Source of the DNA: Kocuria sp. cx-455
GTDB lineage: Bacteria > Actinomycetota > Actinomycetes > Actinomycetales > Micrococcaceae
Assembly: GCF_014698015.1 (NCBI RefSeq)
Contig: NZ_JACXBS010000001.1
Coordinates: forward strand, 62,001 to 126,000
DNA: 64,000 nucleotides
Direction of reading: 5' to 3'
Shown here: positions 26,796 to 36,322 of the stretch, one piece after another
Numbering within the stretch: the stretch's first letter is position 1
Layout: each line of letters starts with the position of its first letter
The notes under the pieces: generated by a model
What the model was told of the DNA's origin: nothing
The model's database searches: none
The model's input: only the letters and a program-made list of their open reading frames with translations
Program-made: the position numbers and the translations under genes

Positions 26796-28091
26796 ATGCG
26801 CGATAAAACAGCCTTGTTACCGGATACGTCGGTGGATCCGAGTGAGCAGTTGGAACGGGTCAGGAAATGGCGGATCGTGGGCCCCGGCCTGGTGGTTGCC
26901 GCCACGGGCGTGGGCGCAGCGGACATGGTTGCGACCCTGACCGCGGGTTCTCGTTACGGGTACGCGCTGCTGTGGGCCGTGATCGTGGGCACGGTCATGA
27001 AGATTGTTCTGGTCGAGGGCGCCGGGCGTTACTCGTTGGCCAGCGGGCGGACCATCTTCGAGGGTTGGCGGTCGCTGGGGCGTTGGACGTCCTGGTACTT
27101 CGGTCCGTACATCCTCATTTGGGGTTTCGTGTACGGCGCGACCGCTATGTCCTCATCCGCACTTCCCCTGGCGGCTCTTTTCCCGATCCTGCCGTTGTGG
27201 GCGTGGGCCATCTTGATGGGTCTGATCGGTTTCGGCATCGTGTGGTTGGGACGCTATACGGCGGTGGAGAAAATCACCGCGGCCATGGTGGGCATCATGT
27301 TCCTGGTCATGGTGGGGCTGGCGATCATCACGCTGCCCAACATCCCGGAAATGCTCAAGGGCCTGATCCCCGTGATTCCGCAGGGGGGCGTGGTTTACAC
27401 CCTGGCACTGGCCGGTGGCGTGGGCGGTACCATTACTCTGGCGGCCTACGGTTATTGGCTGCGTGAGAAGGGCTGGCACCAGCCGCGGTGGATGCGCGTC
27501 ATGCAGTTGGACAACACCGTGGCGTACACCATTACCGGTATTTTCGTGCTGGCCATGCTGGTGGTGGGCGCCGAGGTCCTCTACTCCGCCGGCTACGCCA
27601 TCAGCGCCGGTGATCGCGGTCTGCTCGATCTGGATGCGGTGCTGCGCGAACGCTACGGCGATGTGATCGGCCTGATCTTCCTGGTCGGGTTCTGGGCGGC
27701 GTCGTTCTCGTCCGTGGTGGGCGTATGGTCCGGTGTTTCGCTCATGTTCGCCGATTATTGGGGCAATATCCGCAACCGACCCAAGGACCACCCGGACACC
27801 CGCAACGGCGGCAAGTACTTCAAGTTCTACCTGCTGTGGCTCACGTTCCCGCCCATGCTTTTGCTGCTGTTGGACCGGCCGGTGTTCCTGATCCTGCTCT
27901 ACGGCGTGCTGGGAGCATTGTTCATGCCGTTCCTGGCCATCACTTTGCTGGGCCTGCTGAACACCTCGCGCACCCCCAAGATCTGGCGTAACGGCATGTT
28001 CACCAATGCGGTGCTGGTGATTTGCGCAGTGCTGTTCGGCATCTTGGGCATTTACCAAGTGTGGGACACCGTCTCGAGCGTGTTCTCCTAG
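26796..28091 (+). CDS. Nramp-superfamily transporter lacking canonical metal motifs
   Basis: A 431-residue polytopic protein with about 11 membrane segments. The fold and GPGLVVAATGVGAADM near residue 29 place it in the Nramp superfamily. However, the TM1 metal motif DPGN is replaced by GVGAAD (38-43), and TM6 lacks MPHN, reading GGVGGTITLAAYGYW (207-221). Transport of Mn/Fe by the usual site is therefore doubtful; the substrate is unknown. The ATG at 26796 follows CTGGAGT; an in-frame ATG at 26772 is less likely. A TATTCGAATA palindrome lies about 110 bases upstream. Confidence 0.8.
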   Translation: MRDKTALLPDTSVDPSEQLERVRKWRIVGPGLVVAATGVGAADMVATLTAGSRYGYALLWAVIVGTVMKIVLVEGAGRYSLASGRTIFEGWRSLGRWTSWYFGPYILIWGFVYGATAMSSSALPLAALFPILPLWAWAILMGLIGFGIVWLGRYTAVEKITAAMVGIMFLVMVGLAIITLPNIPEMLKGLIPVIPQGGVVYTLALAGGVGGTITLAAYGYWLREKGWHQPRWMRVMQLDNTVAYTITGIFVLAMLVVGAEVLYSAGYAISAGDRGLLDLDAVLRERYGDVIGLIFLVGFWAASFSSVVGVWSGVSLMFADYWGNIRNRPKDHPDTRNGGKYFKFYLLWLTFPPMLLLLLDRPVFLILLYGVLGALFMPFLAITLLGLLNTSRTPKIWRNGMFTNAVLVICAVLFGILGIYQVWDTVSSVFS

Positions 28092-28124
28092 CGGCACCGC
28101 GCTGCACAACGGTCTTAAACGGCG

Positions 28125-28161
28125 ACGCCGCCGGCGCCCCTTCCCCGGGGCCCGGCGGCGT
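28125..28161. terminator. Hairpin between convergent genes
   Basis: A 10-bp GC-only-plus-AT stem (ACGCCGCCGG at 28125-28134 with CCGGCGGCGT at 28152-28161) lies between the Nramp-like gene and the leftward Ala/Lys-rich gene. No T tract follows, but the stem is very stable and the genes converge. Confidence 0.65.
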
Positions 28162-28197
28162 TGCGGTGTTACTCAGTCAGCGCGAGGCCGGCTCAGA

Positions 28198-29061
28198 TCA
28201 CTTGTTGTTGTCCTCGGGCTTGGAACCCTTGATCTGTTCCTTGACCTCGTTGACGGTCTGCTTGGCGTCGTCGGCAACGGACTTGGCGCTGTCGGATGCG
28301 CGGTGAGCAGCCTGGGAAGCAGTGCCCTGGTCGTTCACGGACGACGTGGGATCCTTGACGTCATCAACCTTGGCACCCTGGCCCGCGGCCACGGTGGTGG
28401 AGTTGTGGACCGGGGAAGCGGACACGCGCGGTGACGTGGTGGCCGGGGTCTTCCACGGATCCTGAACCGGACGGGATGCGCGCCATGCGGCCACGCCTGC
28501 CACGGCACCTGCCGTGATGAGACCCAGGAGCAGCAGGCCCTTGTTGCCGCCCTGAGCCTTCTTCTGCTTCTTGGCGTACTCCTTGGCGGAGTTGCGAGCG
28601 GCCTTCTGGATACGTTTGACGGTCTTCTTGTCACCGGTGAGCTTGGTGATCAGAGCGTCGAACTGCTCCGAGGTGTCTGCATCCGCAACCTTGGCTGCGA
28701 GAGCAGCCACGGCGCCGTCGTACTTGCCCTGAGCCGCGGCGCGGCCCTTGGCGGTGTTCTTCGCTGCCTTGGCGGCCAGGGGAGCGGCGGCGGCTGCACC
28801 GGCTGCGGCGGCCTTCTCACCGCGAGCCTTCACGGTGTCGCCCAGGTCCTGAGCCTTGCCCAGGCCCTCCTGGACGTAGGGGCCTGAGGACTGAACTCCG
28901 GTGGCCAGGGCGGAAGCACCCGTCTCCACACCGTGCTGCAGCTTGGTACCCAGGTGACCGATTTCGTTGGACAGCCATGCTCCGGCGTCCACGACCTTCC
29001 CCTCGGCACCCTTCTGCGCGGCCTTGGCCTTCTTCTGGCTTTCGCTCTTGAACAAGCTCAT
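28198..29061 (-). CDS. Ala/Lys-rich single-TM protein of unknown function
   Basis: A 287-residue protein with a strong AGGAGGGAC site before the ATG at 29061. It begins MSLFKSESQKKAKAAQKGAE and is rich in Ala, Lys and Gly. It contains a predicted helical region (about 15-170), a basic patch AKEYAKKQKKAQGG, one membrane segment (LLLLGLITAGAVAGVAAW, about 177-196) and a hydrophilic C-terminus ending KGSKPEDNNK. The C-terminal helices (SAKSVADDAKQTVNEVKEQ) resemble LEA- or apolipoprotein-like amphipathic repeats. I do not recognise the family. A stress-related envelope role is only a guess. Confidence 0.7.
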   Translation of the reverse strand: MSLFKSESQKKAKAAQKGAEGKVVDAGAWLSNEIGHLGTKLQHGVETGASALATGVQSSGPYVQEGLGKAQDLGDTVKARGEKAAAAGAAAAAPLAAKAAKNTAKGRAAAQGKYDGAVAALAAKVADADTSEQFDALITKLTGDKKTVKRIQKAARNSAKEYAKKQKKAQGGNKGLLLLGLITAGAVAGVAAWRASRPVQDPWKTPATTSPRVSASPVHNSTTVAAGQGAKVDDVKDPTSSVNDQGTASQAAHRASDSAKSVADDAKQTVNEVKEQIKGSKPEDNNK

Positions 29062-29225
29062 AACGTGTCCCTCCTGAAGTAGTGACATTAGAAAGCTCCA
29101 TAATCAGCATACGGGCTGCCGAGTGGCCCAGGAGGGCTCAATCAGCGGATTCACGGGCTTTTCACTGTGCGCTGAACGACTCTCGGCACCCTGGCGCACC
29201 CCGGGGAGCGTGCCACAATGGCACC

Positions 29226-29768
29226 ATGACTGCTATTGCCACACACAAGGCGACCATCCACACCAACCACGGCGACATCGCCGTGGAACTCTTCGGTAAC
29301 CACGCGCCCAGGACCGTGCAGAACTTTGTCGGTCTCTCGGACGGATCCCAGGAATGGGCCGATCCCCGCACCGGTGAGAAGCAGAACGGTCCCCTCTACA
29401 AGGACGTCGTGTTCCACCGCATCATCAAGGACTTCATGATTCAGGGCGGTGACCCGCTGGGTCAGGGAATCGGTGGCCCCGGGTACAACTTTGACGACGA
29501 GATCCACCCGGAACTGAATTTCAACGCGCCCTACATGTTGGCCATGGCCAATGCCGGTCTGCGCAACGGACACGGCACCAATGGTTCCCAGTTCTTCATC
29601 ACCACCGCGCCCACCACGTGGCTGCAGGGTAAGCACACCATTTTCGGTGAGGTTACGGACGAGGATTCCAAGAAGGTCGTTGACGAGCTCAACAACGTTC
29701 GCACCGGCGGTCAGGACCGCCCCGTGGAGGATGCCGTGATCACCTCCATTGATATTGAGAAGCTCTGA
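29226..29768 (+). CDS. Cyclophilin-type peptidyl-prolyl cis-trans isomerase
   Basis: A 180-residue cytosolic cyclophilin that catalyses prolyl isomerisation in protein folding. Family motifs are FHRIIKDFMIQGGDP, then NGSQFFITTAP and LQGKHTIFGEV. There is no signal peptide. The ATG at 29226 gives the usual short N-terminus (MTAIATHKATIHTNHGDI). A short overlapping ATG in another frame just upstream makes the ribosome site ambiguous. A terminator follows before the rhomboid gene. Confidence 0.94.
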   Translation: MTAIATHKATIHTNHGDIAVELFGNHAPRTVQNFVGLSDGSQEWADPRTGEKQNGPLYKDVVFHRIIKDFMIQGGDPLGQGIGGPGYNFDDEIHPELNFNAPYMLAMANAGLRNGHGTNGSQFFITTAPTTWLQGKHTIFGEVTDEDSKKVVDELNNVRTGGQDRPVEDAVITSIDIEKL

Positions 29769-29789
29769 CCCAGAAGCTTTTCGCAGCCA

Positions 29790-29818
29790 AGGCCCACCCG
29801 TCGACCGGGTGGGCTTTG
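29790..29818 (+). terminator. Terminator after cyclophilin gene
   Basis: The stem GCCCACCCG (29792-29800) with CGGGTGGGC (29806-29814) has a short loop and is followed by TTTG. It is placed 22 bases after the cyclophilin stop. Confidence 0.75.
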
Positions 29819-29853
29819 TCATCGCTATGACCAGTAGATATACGGGAGCAGAC

Positions 29854-30603
29854 ATGAACGAGAGTCCCCGAGAGAACTCGGACGATCCGCAGGGCCCGCG
29901 GGGCGATCGGCCCGTTCCTGCCCCGCAGTACGGTCAGTACATTTCGGGCCCCGGGGGAGGCTCCGGCCGGAGCAACCCAACCGAGTCTGCTCGCTATCCT
30001 CAGTCGCCTCAGCAGCGCGGTGGCCGCGGTGCGCGACGCGGCCGCGGGGGCGACATGCCGGCCTCTTGGTCCATCATTGGGTTGTGCGTGGCCGTGTGGG
30101 GTCTCCAATGGCTGGTCTACGTAGCTACGCCCTACAATCTGGCGTCCATCTTGGGCTATGCGCCGGTACTGACCACGTCCCAGCCGTGGCGCATGCTCAC
30201 CTCGGGTTTCGTGCACTCGATGCCGTCACCCGTGCATCTGTTGCTGAACATGTACACCCTCTATCTGTTCGGCCGGATGCTCGAGCCACTGTTGGGGACG
30301 TGGCGGATGGTCGTGTTGTTTGTTCTCTCCGTTCTGGGCGGCTCCCTGGGTGTTCTACTGCTGGGTCAACCCAATGTCCTGGTGATCGGGGCTTCGGGTG
30401 GTGTCTTCGGATTGTTCGGGGCAGTGTTCATTTTCATGCGCCATTTCAAGCGCAGCATCACGCCCATCCTGGTGCTCATCGGGATCAACCTGGCGTTCGG
30501 ATTCCTGGTGGGCGGGATTGCATGGCAGGCCCACGTGGGTGGCCTGATCGTGGGCGCATTGATCTCTCTGGGCATGCTTCCGGGGTTACGAAAACGGCGC
30601 TGA
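29854..30603 (+). CDS. Rhomboid family intramembrane serine protease
   Basis: A 249-residue membrane protease that cleaves substrates within the bilayer. The catalytic serine is Ser181 in GASGGVFGLFGA and the catalytic histidine is His227 in AWQAHVGG. About six membrane segments follow a 70-residue hydrophilic Pro/Gly/Arg-rich cytoplasmic N-terminus. The HLLLNMYTLYLFG segment is also typical. The ATG at 29854 follows GGGAG; a longer reading from 29749 would run into the cyclophilin gene. The pairing of cyclophilin and rhomboid near gyrA is common in actinobacteria. Confidence 0.92.
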   Translation: MNESPRENSDDPQGPRGDRPVPAPQYGQYISGPGGGSGRSNPTESARYPQSPQQRGGRGARRGRGGDMPASWSIIGLCVAVWGLQWLVYVATPYNLASILGYAPVLTTSQPWRMLTSGFVHSMPSPVHLLLNMYTLYLFGRMLEPLLGTWRMVVLFVLSVLGGSLGVLLLGQPNVLVIGASGGVFGLFGAVFIFMRHFKRSITPILVLIGINLAFGFLVGGIAWQAHVGGLIVGALISLGMLPGLRKRR

Positions 30604-30909
30604 CGACACCTGTCCACAGGAGTTGTCCACACCTGTTAACAACTTACAAACATGTAATTCCACAACTGTGAACAACCCTGTGGATACCGGGATGGCACGG
30701 TCGAGGGACTCTACGGCGTACATGTTGATCGGGATATGCACAATGTTCTCCACACCTGTGGATAACTCTTGTGCACGGGCTGGGGAGAATGACACGTTTC
30801 GGGTGAATCGCACCACAAGTAGTTCACCCCACGAACAAAAACCGGCACCCTGGTAGACGCGCCACCATTCGCCGCGCCCACACCCCACCCTTTGAAAGGC
30901 TCTGCCCGC
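30604..30909. other. DnaA-box-rich spacer outside oriC
   Basis: This 306-base spacer between the rhomboid and MFS genes has no ORF of note. It carries perfect DnaA boxes at 30623-30631 (TTGTCCACA) and 30757-30765 (TGTGGATAA, reverse). One-mismatch boxes are at 30610-30618, 30667-30675, 30679-30687 and 30746-30754. Density is similar to the oriC spacers. It may be a DnaA-titrating or reactivating locus. The right end contains the GAAAGG ribosome site of the next gene. Confidence 0.7.
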
Positions 30910-32130
30910 ATGCCCCAATTGACTCCCGCCCGTCGCAGGCTCGCCCTGCTCGCACTTGCCCTGGGTGGATTCGGAATCGGGTGCACGGAGTTCGTCTCCA
31001 TGGGGTTGCTACCCCAGATCGCACAAGACATGTTGGGCGAGATGTACGCGGCGGCGCCCGAGCAGGGCATCGCCCGGGCCGGATGGTTGATCAGCGCATA
31101 CGCCCTGGGTGTCGTGGTGGGTGCACCACTGATTTCCGTGCTCGTGGCACGCGCGTCCCGGACCAGCATGCTCCTGGTGATGGCGGCCGCTCTGCTGGTG
31201 GGCAACGCGGCCTCCGCGGTGGCACCGGAGTTCGAGACCTTGTTGGTCATGCGCTTCCTGGCGGGTTTGCCCCACGGCGCGTACTTCGGTTTGGCATCTC
31301 TCATCGCCGCGGACGTGATGGGTCCCGGTAATCAGGCCAAGGGCGTTGCACTGGCGCTGTCCGGACTCACCGTGGCCAATGTGGTGGGCGTTCCCACCAT
31401 GACCGCGCTGGGTCAGGCCTTGGGCTGGCGCGCGGCGTACGTGGCCGTGGCCGTGGTGTTCCTTGTGACCCTGGCCGCCCTGTGGTTCACCGTGCCCTCC
31501 CAACGTCCCATTGCCGGATCGAGCCGCAGGGGTGAGATGTCCGCACTTCGCTATGGGCAGGTATGGATCGTCATGGGTGTTGCCGCCATCGGTTTTGGTG
31601 GGTTCTTCGCGATCTTCAGTTATCTCACCCAGATGAGCCGTGAACTGGCCGGGTTGCCCGGTGGTGCGGTGCCGTGGTTGCTGGCGACCGTGGGCGTGGG
31701 CATGACGGTGGGCAATATCGCCGGTGGCATCAGCGCTGACCATTATCCCAAACAATCCATGATCGTCGGGTTCCCGGTGCTCGCCCTGATCCTGCTGGCC
31801 GTGTGGGCTCTCGTAGGGAACCCCGTGGGGATCTTCGTGGCGGGCCTGGCCATGGGCCTGGCCAACTCGTTCGTCATGCCGTCCATTCAGAGCTGGCTCA
31901 TCGACGCCGCCGGTGACGCACGTTTGCTGGGCGCGTCCCTGAACCACTCGGCCTTCAACGTGGCCAACTCCATTGGGGCCGTACTGGGTGGTGCGGTGAT
32001 CTCGGCGGGCTTCGGCTACCGCTCGCCGGCCCTCGTCGCGTGCGCCCTGGTGATCGTGGGCGGACTGCTCGCCCTGTACGGGGCCAAGCGGCAGGAGGGA
32101 TTGGCGCGGCGCCACCGAATCACGGTCTAG
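30910..32130 (+). CDS. MFS transporter, DHA1 family (AraJ/sugar-efflux-like)
   Basis: A 406-residue, 12-TM major facilitator. The FGIGCTEFVSMGLLPQIA stretch of TM1 is characteristic of the DHA1 group that includes AraJ, YdhP and similar efflux carriers. ATG is at 30910 with GAAAGG about 10 bases upstream; a TTG at 30892 is not needed. The substrate is unknown. It stands alone, converging on the APC transporter gene downstream. Confidence 0.85.
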   Translation: MPQLTPARRRLALLALALGGFGIGCTEFVSMGLLPQIAQDMLGEMYAAAPEQGIARAGWLISAYALGVVVGAPLISVLVARASRTSMLLVMAAALLVGNAASAVAPEFETLLVMRFLAGLPHGAYFGLASLIAADVMGPGNQAKGVALALSGLTVANVVGVPTMTALGQALGWRAAYVAVAVVFLVTLAALWFTVPSQRPIAGSSRRGEMSALRYGQVWIVMGVAAIGFGGFFAIFSYLTQMSRELAGLPGGAVPWLLATVGVGMTVGNIAGGISADHYPKQSMIVGFPVLALILLAVWALVGNPVGIFVAGLAMGLANSFVMPSIQSWLIDAAGDARLLGASLNHSAFNVANSIGAVLGGAVISAGFGYRSPALVACALVIVGGLLALYGAKRQEGLARRHRITV

Positions 32131-32248
32131 AAGGCTGCTACGGAACCAGGAACCGGCCGAAAACCGGTCATTGCAACCGATAGTCTCTCGTGGTTCGCCG
32201 CGCGGCGGAGGCGAGTAGCCACGATGGGTCGTGACCACGTGCGTCACG

Positions 32249-34201
32249 TTACATCACGTGGACCACGGGGCGAGCGGCGTCGTCGGGCTCGGCACGACGC
32301 AGGATCTCGTGGACCACCGACGCGGTCTGGCCCTGGCCCCACAACAGGAACCGCAGATAATTGCGCACGGGTGAGCCTGCGGACCACTCGAGATACACGT
32401 GGGGTGGCACACCGGTCTGATCGCGCACCCACAAGGCGACCCCCGCGAGGCACGTGGGAACGGAGGAGCCGTCCACGTGAATGACGTGATGCGAACACAC
32501 GGTGCGTGAGACCAGAGAGATCTTGTCCGAGAAGTCGGACGGATCGCGCAGTTCGACCTCCACGAACCACACATCCGAATCCTCGATCAGGGCGTGGGAA
32601 CGGCGCTCGACGGACAGTTTTTCCTGGTAGTCCTCGGCCGCGTTCTGGGGTTTGGGTTTCCGCGGGATCAACTGGACAGCGTGGCCGCGAGCGGCGGTCA
32701 TCGAGGTGCGCAGGGCGGAATCGGCGCGGAGGCGCGTGATGCGCAACTCCGAGGCGCGCCACACGCGCGAGGCGAATGAAATCACCAGGATGCACACCAC
32801 GAAGACCGCTGCAATTTTGATGCCGTCCGGGCGTTCCACCACGTTGGCCACGGTCGTATAGAGGAACACGGCCGTGACCAGTCCGTACGCCCAGGCGAGG
32901 CGCGGGCGGTCATGGTGTCTGGCGGACAGCGTCACCGCGAGCGCCGCCGAGGTCATGAGCACCAGCACCCCGGTCGCGTAGGCCCCGCCCTGGGCGTCCA
33001 CGTTGGCGTCGAAGAGCCATGTGATGACAAAGGCCACCAGGGTGAAGACCAGAATCAGGGGACGTACGGCGCGAGTCCATTCCGGAGCCATGCCGTAGCG
33101 CGGTAGATATCGGGGCACCAGATTGAGCATGCCGGCCAGTGCGGAGGCCCCGGCAAACCACAGGATCAAGATGGTGGACAAGTCGTATGCGCTGCCGACA
33201 ACCGGTCCCATGTACTCGTGCGCCACGTACGCCAGTGCACGACCGTTGGCCTGGCCGCCGGGCGCGAATTCCTGCGGGGGAATCAGCAGGGTGGTGACCA
33301 TGGACGAGGCCAGGAGCATGACGGCCATGATCACGGCGGCCAGTGTCAGCATTTTGCGGGCGCCCTTGATGCGGCCGGCGACGGCGCCGTGGCCGGCCTT
33401 GGCGGCGTCGGCCGTGGACCCCGGGTGGATCTGCGTCATGACCGAGACACCGGTCTCGTATCCGGACATGCCCAGGGCGAGTTTCGGAAACACGATGACC
33501 GCCAGCAGCAGGGCCATCCAGGGATTGGAATGTTGGGTGGACACCGCGGACGCCCAGGCGTTCAGAACCTCGGGATGGGTCAGGATGCGCTCGAACCCCA
33601 CCGCCATGACCGCGACATTGAGAGCCAGGTAAATGGGGACCAGGAAAACGGCCAGGGCAATGGCCTCGCGAAATCCCTTCAGAAACACGGCGGCGAGCAG
33701 CGTGATCAGACCAAACGTGATCCACAACTTGGCTCCGTTGCCGTGCAGCGGCATGACCGGATTGTCCACCAGATGGGTCGCGGCGTCCGCGGAGGACAGG
33801 GTGATGGTGATCATGAAGTCCGTGCACGCGAATCCCAGGAGCACGAGCACGGCGATCTTGCCGTTCCACCGCGGGAGTAGTTTCTCCAGCATGCGGATGG
33901 ACCCCGCACCGTGGGGGCTGACCGCGGCAACCCAGCGGTACACGGGCAAGGCCCCGCACAGGGTGACGAGCACCAACACGAGTGTGGCAACGGGAGCCAG
34001 TGAACCGGCCGCCAGTGCCGCAATGCCGGGCTGGTATCCCAGTGTGGAGAAATAGTCCACCCCGGACAGGCACATCACGGCCCACCAGGGGCGGGTTCGT
34101 GTGTCGTCACGCGGGCGTTGATGCGGCCCGTGATAGGCCGCCGAGTTCTCCTGGTCGTTGAACAACCAAGCTCGGAACCGATGTAAAACCGCAGTGGTCA
34201 T
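32249..34201 (-). CDS. APC-superfamily permease with C-terminal cytosolic domain
   Basis: A 650-residue transporter. Residues about 38-500 contain some 12 hydrophobic segments of APC type ([17 protein letters not shown] near TM1; [14 protein letters not shown] in mid-protein). The last 140-150 residues form a hydrophilic domain ([33 protein letters not shown]). Large APC proteins with such tails include the KimA-type potassium importers, but similarity is too low by eye to name a substrate. The ATG at 34201 has CGGAGGA just upstream; the open frame extends 200 codons further without supporting content. A long leader precedes it. Confidence 0.75.
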   Translation of the reverse strand: MTTAVLHRFRAWLFNDQENSAAYHGPHQRPRDDTRTRPWWAVMCLSGVDYFSTLGYQPGIAALAAGSLAPVATLVLVLVTLCGALPVYRWVAAVSPHGAGSIRMLEKLLPRWNGKIAVLVLLGFACTDFMITITLSSADAATHLVDNPVMPLHGNGAKLWITFGLITLLAAVFLKGFREAIALAVFLVPIYLALNVAVMAVGFERILTHPEVLNAWASAVSTQHSNPWMALLLAVIVFPKLALGMSGYETGVSVMTQIHPGSTADAAKAGHGAVAGRIKGARKMLTLAAVIMAVMLLASSMVTTLLIPPQEFAPGGQANGRALAYVAHEYMGPVVGSAYDLSTILILWFAGASALAGMLNLVPRYLPRYGMAPEWTRAVRPLILVFTLVAFVITWLFDANVDAQGGAYATGVLVLMTSAALAVTLSARHHDRPRLAWAYGLVTAVFLYTTVANVVERPDGIKIAAVFVVCILVISFASRVWRASELRITRLRADSALRTSMTAARGHAVQLIPRKPKPQNAAEDYQEKLSVERRSHALIEDSDVWFVEVELRDPSDFSDKISLVSRTVCSHHVIHVDGSSVPTCLAGVALWVRDQTGVPPHVYLEWSAGSPVRNYLRFLLWGQGQTASVVHEILRRAEPDDAARPVVHVM

Positions 34202-34553
34202 GACAATCCTCCGAGGCGTGGGCACGCGCGGTGTTTTTGGTGCATCGCGTGCCTCCGTGGGCCACGGAGCGTGTCCGTACGCTGGTGATATCTGACAGCA
34301 TATTCTTCTCCCGGGTCTCGCACACCGGTGGGACAGGAAGGCCGCGACGGCGGAATGAACTCCCCACTTCGTACGTTGCTGACTCCTGGGAGGAGGCTGC
34401 TGCGCCGGGCGCAGGCCTTCGGGCAACTTTTCCCCGCCGGGTGTGAAGTCCCGGAATCGTCGGCGCACGGTGCCGACACACTTCTTCCGCGATGAACACG
34501 GTTCCGGGACCATGTTCACCCACCGGCCACTACAGAAAGACGTCAACCACACC
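34202..34553. other. Divergent leader region between APC and DHA2 transporter genes
   Basis: This 352-base region is without a supported gene. An inverted repeat CTCCGTGG-g-CCACGGAG lies at 34253-34269, close to the APC start. On the minus strand, an ATG-initiated reading frame ([11 protein letters not shown]...) begins about 100 bases before the APC start behind GGGAGAAG and overlaps it in another frame; it could be a leader peptide. No known riboswitch consensus was recognised. Promoters for both directions must lie here but are not evident. Confidence 0.5.
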
Positions 34554-36143
34554 ATGGGCCGCCACTCATCCTCCGATACACCCGCCCACGACAGCCGCGC
34601 CTCGGTGTCCCACGTCGACAGTTCCGTTTCCGCTCCGGCCACGGGCGCCCAGCGACCTACCGAGCCCGCTTCCGGGGGCGACGCCGCTCTGGGCACCGAC
34701 CAGCCGGATCCGCGCCGCTGGCGCATCCTGGCCGTACTTCTCGTGGCAATCTTCATGTCCCTGGTGGGCGTGAGCATCCTCAACGTGGGACTGCCCTCCA
34801 TCCAGGAAGGCCTGGGCGCCAGTCAGTCCCAATTGCAGTGGGTGCTGTCCGGGTACGCGTTGACCTTCGGTGTGGTGCTCGTGGCCGCAGGCCGTGCCGG
34901 AGACATCTTCGGGCGGGGGTTCATGTTTATCGCTGGCGTAGTGGTGTTCACCGTGGCTTCGGTGGCGGCGGGAATGGCCGGTGATCCCACCACCCTCACG
35001 GTGGCGCGCTTCGTGCAGGGCCTGGGTTCCGGGCTGCTCAACCCGCAGGGCATTGGCATGATCCAGCAGTACTTCCGCGGAGCCGAACGCGGTAAGGCCT
35101 ACGGAATGTTCGGCAGTATGGTGGGGATCTCCGTGGGGGTGGGTCCCCTGTTGGGCGGTCTGCTCATCCAGATCGGGGGCGCGAGTGAGGGCTGGCGTTG
35201 GATCTTCCTGATCAACGTCCCCGTGGGCATCCTGGCCCTGGTTCTGGCGTTCCTGTGGTTCCCCAAACCCCTGTTCAAGCGCACACGCGGGCAGAGCCTG
35301 GGGAAGACACTGCGAGAGCTGGACCCCGTGGGTGCCGTAATCCTGGGACTGGCCATCCTGGCGCTGCTGTTGCCGTTCATGGAAGCGCGCACGGCGGCCT
35401 CCGCGTGGGCGTGGGCCCTGCTACCCGTGGGCCTGGTGCTGCTGGGCGGCTGGGCGGTATGGGAGAAGAAGCACAAGCAGAGCGGACACAGCCCCATGGT
35501 GGATCTGTCGATCTTCCGTGTGCGCAGCTTCCTGCACGGGTCGGTTCTGATCGGTCTGTACTTCCTGGGCATCACCAGCATCTGGGTGCTCGTGGCCCAG
35601 TACATGCAGGAGGGGCTGGGTCACACCGCCCTGGAGAGCGGGATGATCGGGCTCCCCAACGCCGTGGCCAGCGCCGTGGCCTCCAACTGGGCCGGGCGGC
35701 ACGTGCTGCAATTGGGGCGCAAGGTCGTGGTGGCCGGGATGGCCAGTGTCCTGGTTGGTCTCGCGCTCAGTGTCATGATCATTCAATTGCGCGAACACGA
35801 GTTGGTGAGCGAGTGGTGGCTGTTGGCCACCCTGGCATTCGTGGGCTTGGGACAGGGCGCCGTGGTCAGCCCCAATCAAACCCTCACGCTGGCCAAGGTG
35901 CCCATGGAGTACGCCGGCAGCTCCGGGGGCATCATGCAGACGGGCCAGCGCATCGGTACCTCGATCGGGATCGCCATGATCACCGCGGTTGCTTTCAGCG
36001 TGCTGGCTCGCACCGACTGGGGACAAGCCATTACGGCGGGCTTCGCGGCCACGGCCCTGGCGGTCATCGCGGCACTGGTCGTGGCCGTGGTGGACATGCG
36101 CTACCGCGCTCGAACGGGCACGGGAGGAACCACCACGGGGTGA
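34554..36143 (+). CDS. MFS transporter, DHA2 family (14-TM drug exporter type)
   Basis: A 529-residue permease with about 14 membrane segments after a 55-residue hydrophilic N-terminus. TM1 ([22 protein letters not shown]), motif A-like RAGDIFGRG and motif C-like [12 protein letters not shown] match EmrB/QacA-type proton antiporters. The start is uncertain: ATG at 34554 is taken, and an upstream in-frame ATG at 34512 is possible, because neither has a strong ribosome site. It is followed by a two-component system that may regulate it. Confidence 0.85.
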   Translation: MGRHSSSDTPAHDSRASVSHVDSSVSAPATGAQRPTEPASGGDAALGTDQPDPRRWRILAVLLVAIFMSLVGVSILNVGLPSIQEGLGASQSQLQWVLSGYALTFGVVLVAAGRAGDIFGRGFMFIAGVVVFTVASVAAGMAGDPTTLTVARFVQGLGSGLLNPQGIGMIQQYFRGAERGKAYGMFGSMVGISVGVGPLLGGLLIQIGGASEGWRWIFLINVPVGILALVLAFLWFPKPLFKRTRGQSLGKTLRELDPVGAVILGLAILALLLPFMEARTAASAWAWALLPVGLVLLGGWAVWEKKHKQSGHSPMVDLSIFRVRSFLHGSVLIGLYFLGITSIWVLVAQYMQEGLGHTALESGMIGLPNAVASAVASNWAGRHVLQLGRKVVVAGMASVLVGLALSVMIIQLREHELVSEWWLLATLAFVGLGQGAVVSPNQTLTLAKVPMEYAGSSGGIMQTGQRIGTSIGIAMITAVAFSVLARTDWGQAITAGFAATALAVIAALVVAVVDMRYRARTGTGGTTTG

Positions 36144-36322
36144 GCCTGTGTGGAGCCCGCGCTCAGAAGCCTTTCAGTGAACGGGGAGCATTCTGGTCCT
36201 ACGCCACCGGAGATTCTGTCTGCGGTCACGGCAGTGGCTCACGCCGGGTGCTGTTTCGCGACCGGGCTCTGCAATACCGTGGTGGCCAAGCGGCACGGAC
36301 ATGAACTGACGAAGGAATAAGC

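Noticed and set aside
34250-34450. Possible ydaO (c-di-AMP) or M-box riboswitch in the APC leader
   Set aside because: Some GGGGAG and ATTCCG-like pieces occur, but I could not find the ordered conserved segments of either class.
34202-34801. A 200-codon N-terminal extension of the large APC permease
   Set aside because: It runs across the divergent promoter region and into the DHA2 gene, is low in hydrophobic or conserved content, and a strong CGGAGGA site precedes the ATG at 34201.
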